In this document: in pieces, positions 63,293 through 64,000 of the stretch
Layout: the number at the start of each line of letters is the position of its first letter
Numbering within the stretch: the stretch's first letter is position 1
DNA from: CALAGB01 sp963789565
GTDB lineage: Bacteria; Chloroflexota; Chloroflexia; Thermomicrobiales; Thermomicrobiaceae
DNA: 64,000 nucleotides
NCBI GenBank assembly: GCA_963789565.1
Contig: CAWBKX010000002.1
Location: 2,666,001-2,730,000 of the forward strand
Reading direction: 5' to 3'
The notes under the pieces: generated by a model
What the model was told of the DNA's origin: nothing
Databases searched by the model: none
Seen by the model: only the letters and a program-made list of their open reading frames with translations
Program-made: the position numbers and the translations under genes

Positions 63293-63433
63293 TCTTTCGC
63301 GGAATGAGCGAATGGCGACGGGTACTGATGGGGAAGGGTGACGGCTGGGGTCAATGGTCCACGACCTGCGCCGGTAGCACAGGGTGGCAATTGGCGCCCG
63401 GCAGTCATCTCATTTACTGAGGAGTCGTAAACA

Positions 63434-63856
63434 ATGATCTATCGGGGAATGAGGCGCGTTCAGTTCATGGTACTAGCCTTCGCCGCGATCGGCGTGCTCG
63501 TGGCTGCCGCCGCGTGCGGCGGTGGCGGCTCGGGCAATTCTGGCACGAACAGTGGCCAGACCGTACCGGTGAGCGAGGCTGAGTGGAGCATCACGGTCGC
63601 GGGCACGCAGATGACGAAGGGGAACGGTAACGCCAGCGTGCCGACCGGAACGGTGACTTTCAGCATTAAGAACGATGGTACGGTTGATCATCAGTTTGAG
63701 ATTCAAGGGAACGGCATCGACAAAAAGATTGGCAACATCGCGCCCGGCAAGACCGGCACGCTGACGGTCGATCTCACGGCTGGCAAGTACGAGGTATTCT
63801 GCCCGATTCCCGGTCACAAAGAAGCTGGGATGGACGGTTTCGTCACAGCGTCATAG
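63434..63856 (+). CDS. blue-copper (cupredoxin-like) lipoprotein
   Basis: A 140-residue exported protein. The signal peptide FMVLAFAAIGVLVAAAAC ends in a lipobox with Cys28, followed by a Gly/Ser/Asn linker (29-45). The mature domain is a cupredoxin beta-barrel with type 1 copper ligands His86 in TVDHQFEIQG, and Cys123, His128 and Met133 in FCPIPGHKEAGM. Likely an outer-face electron carrier (plastocyanin/azurin-like). GAGGAG lies 10 bases before ATG 63434. It stands alone, divergent from the M81-BKACE operon. Confidence 0.9.
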   Translation: MIYRGMRRVQFMVLAFAAIGVLVAAAACGGGGSGNSGTNSGQTVPVSEAEWSITVAGTQMTKGNGNASVPTGTVTFSIKNDGTVDHQFEIQGNGIDKKIGNIAPGKTGTLTVDLTAGKYEVFCPIPGHKEAGMDGFVTAS

Positions 63857-63906
63857 CGGTTCGGGCCTGATTTGGTTTCGAATCGCGATGTGATTGAGCA
63901 AAAAGC

Positions 63907-63937
63907 GAGCCCGCCCGGTCATTGACCGGGCGGGCTC
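63907..63937 (-). terminator. strong hairpin terminator at the right edge
   Basis: A 14-bp perfect stem (GAGCCCGCCCGGTC with its complement) and an ATT loop. On the minus strand it is followed by GCTTTTTGC, so it would stop leftward transcripts arriving from beyond 64000. On the plus strand there is no T-tract, yet it may also help to end the cupredoxin transcript 50 bp upstream. Confidence 0.75.
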
Positions 63938-64000
63938 CGAATGAGAGGAGGAGGTTTGGGAAGTTGGGGGATGGGGTTGTGATTGTTTGGTTCTTCTCTC

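Overview
The window is GC-rich bacterial chromosome with short intergenic gaps and frequent GTG/TTG starts. The mix of gene families suggests a Chloroflexota bacterium, probably of the Thermomicrobia/Thermomicrobiales type. It includes two M81 (MlrC-like) metallopeptidases, a YtcJ-type and a second amidohydrolase, a BKACE enzyme, LLM-class and deazaflavin-dependent oxidoreductases, several SDRs, tandem GAF/HD-GYP/GGDEF proteins, two ECF sigma/anti-sigma pairs and a group 3b-like [NiFe] hydrogenase. The taxonomic call is inference; no rRNA, tRNA or ribosomal-protein gene is present to anchor it.

Layout. 1-3.4 kb: the N-terminal part of an FGGY sugar kinase, a DUF3303 protein, a thioredoxin-like protein and a two-domain phosphotransferase/P-loop kinase. 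3.4-7.2 kb: a TetR-controlled MacB-type efflux unit whose permease gene carries seven frame changes, all in the same direction. 7.2-10.3 kb: an IS630-type element inside a field of dispersed repeats, then a tyrosine recombinase whose promoter contains a LexA/SOS-like box. 10.3-16.6 kb: two neighbouring c-di-GMP turnover proteins of the same architecture. 16.9-26.1 kb: two MFS exporters, a peptidase E-like gene broken by one stop codon, a DinB protein, a UgpC/MsmK-type ABC ATPase, an LLM oxidoreductase-SDR operon and a YtcJ amidohydrolase.

26.4-29.3 kb: a lipoprotein, an ECF sigma factor and a membrane-anchored anti-sigma-like protein. 29.5-38.8 kb: catabolic or detoxifying enzymes (amidohydrolase, F420-type nitroreductase, FAD oxidoreductase with two SDRs, alpha/beta hydrolase, M81 peptidase) and three unrecognised small proteins. 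39.3-49.1 kb: a leftward block of a second ECF sigma/anti-sigma pair, a decayed secreted-domain gene, a small membrane protein, a lipoprotein and two very large FtsX-type permeases with no ATPase beside them.

49.3-52.6 kb: a near-consensus promoter, a 45-codon upstream ORF with its own ribosome-binding site, an intrinsic terminator and then a DrrAB-type ABC exporter with two GNAT acetyltransferases. The terminator between promoter and exporter makes an attenuation switch likely; this is the most interesting candidate in the window. 52.9-55.3 kb: a third MFS protein and a double-SIS-domain protein, followed by 78-bp tandem repeats. 55.8-60.9 kb: a tightly overlapping six-gene operon for a cytosolic, pyridine-nucleotide-linked group 3b-like hydrogenase (beta, cyclic-nucleotide-binding protein, gamma, delta, alpha, maturation protease). 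60.9-64 kb: a BKACE enzyme, a second M81 peptidase and a blue-copper lipoprotein.
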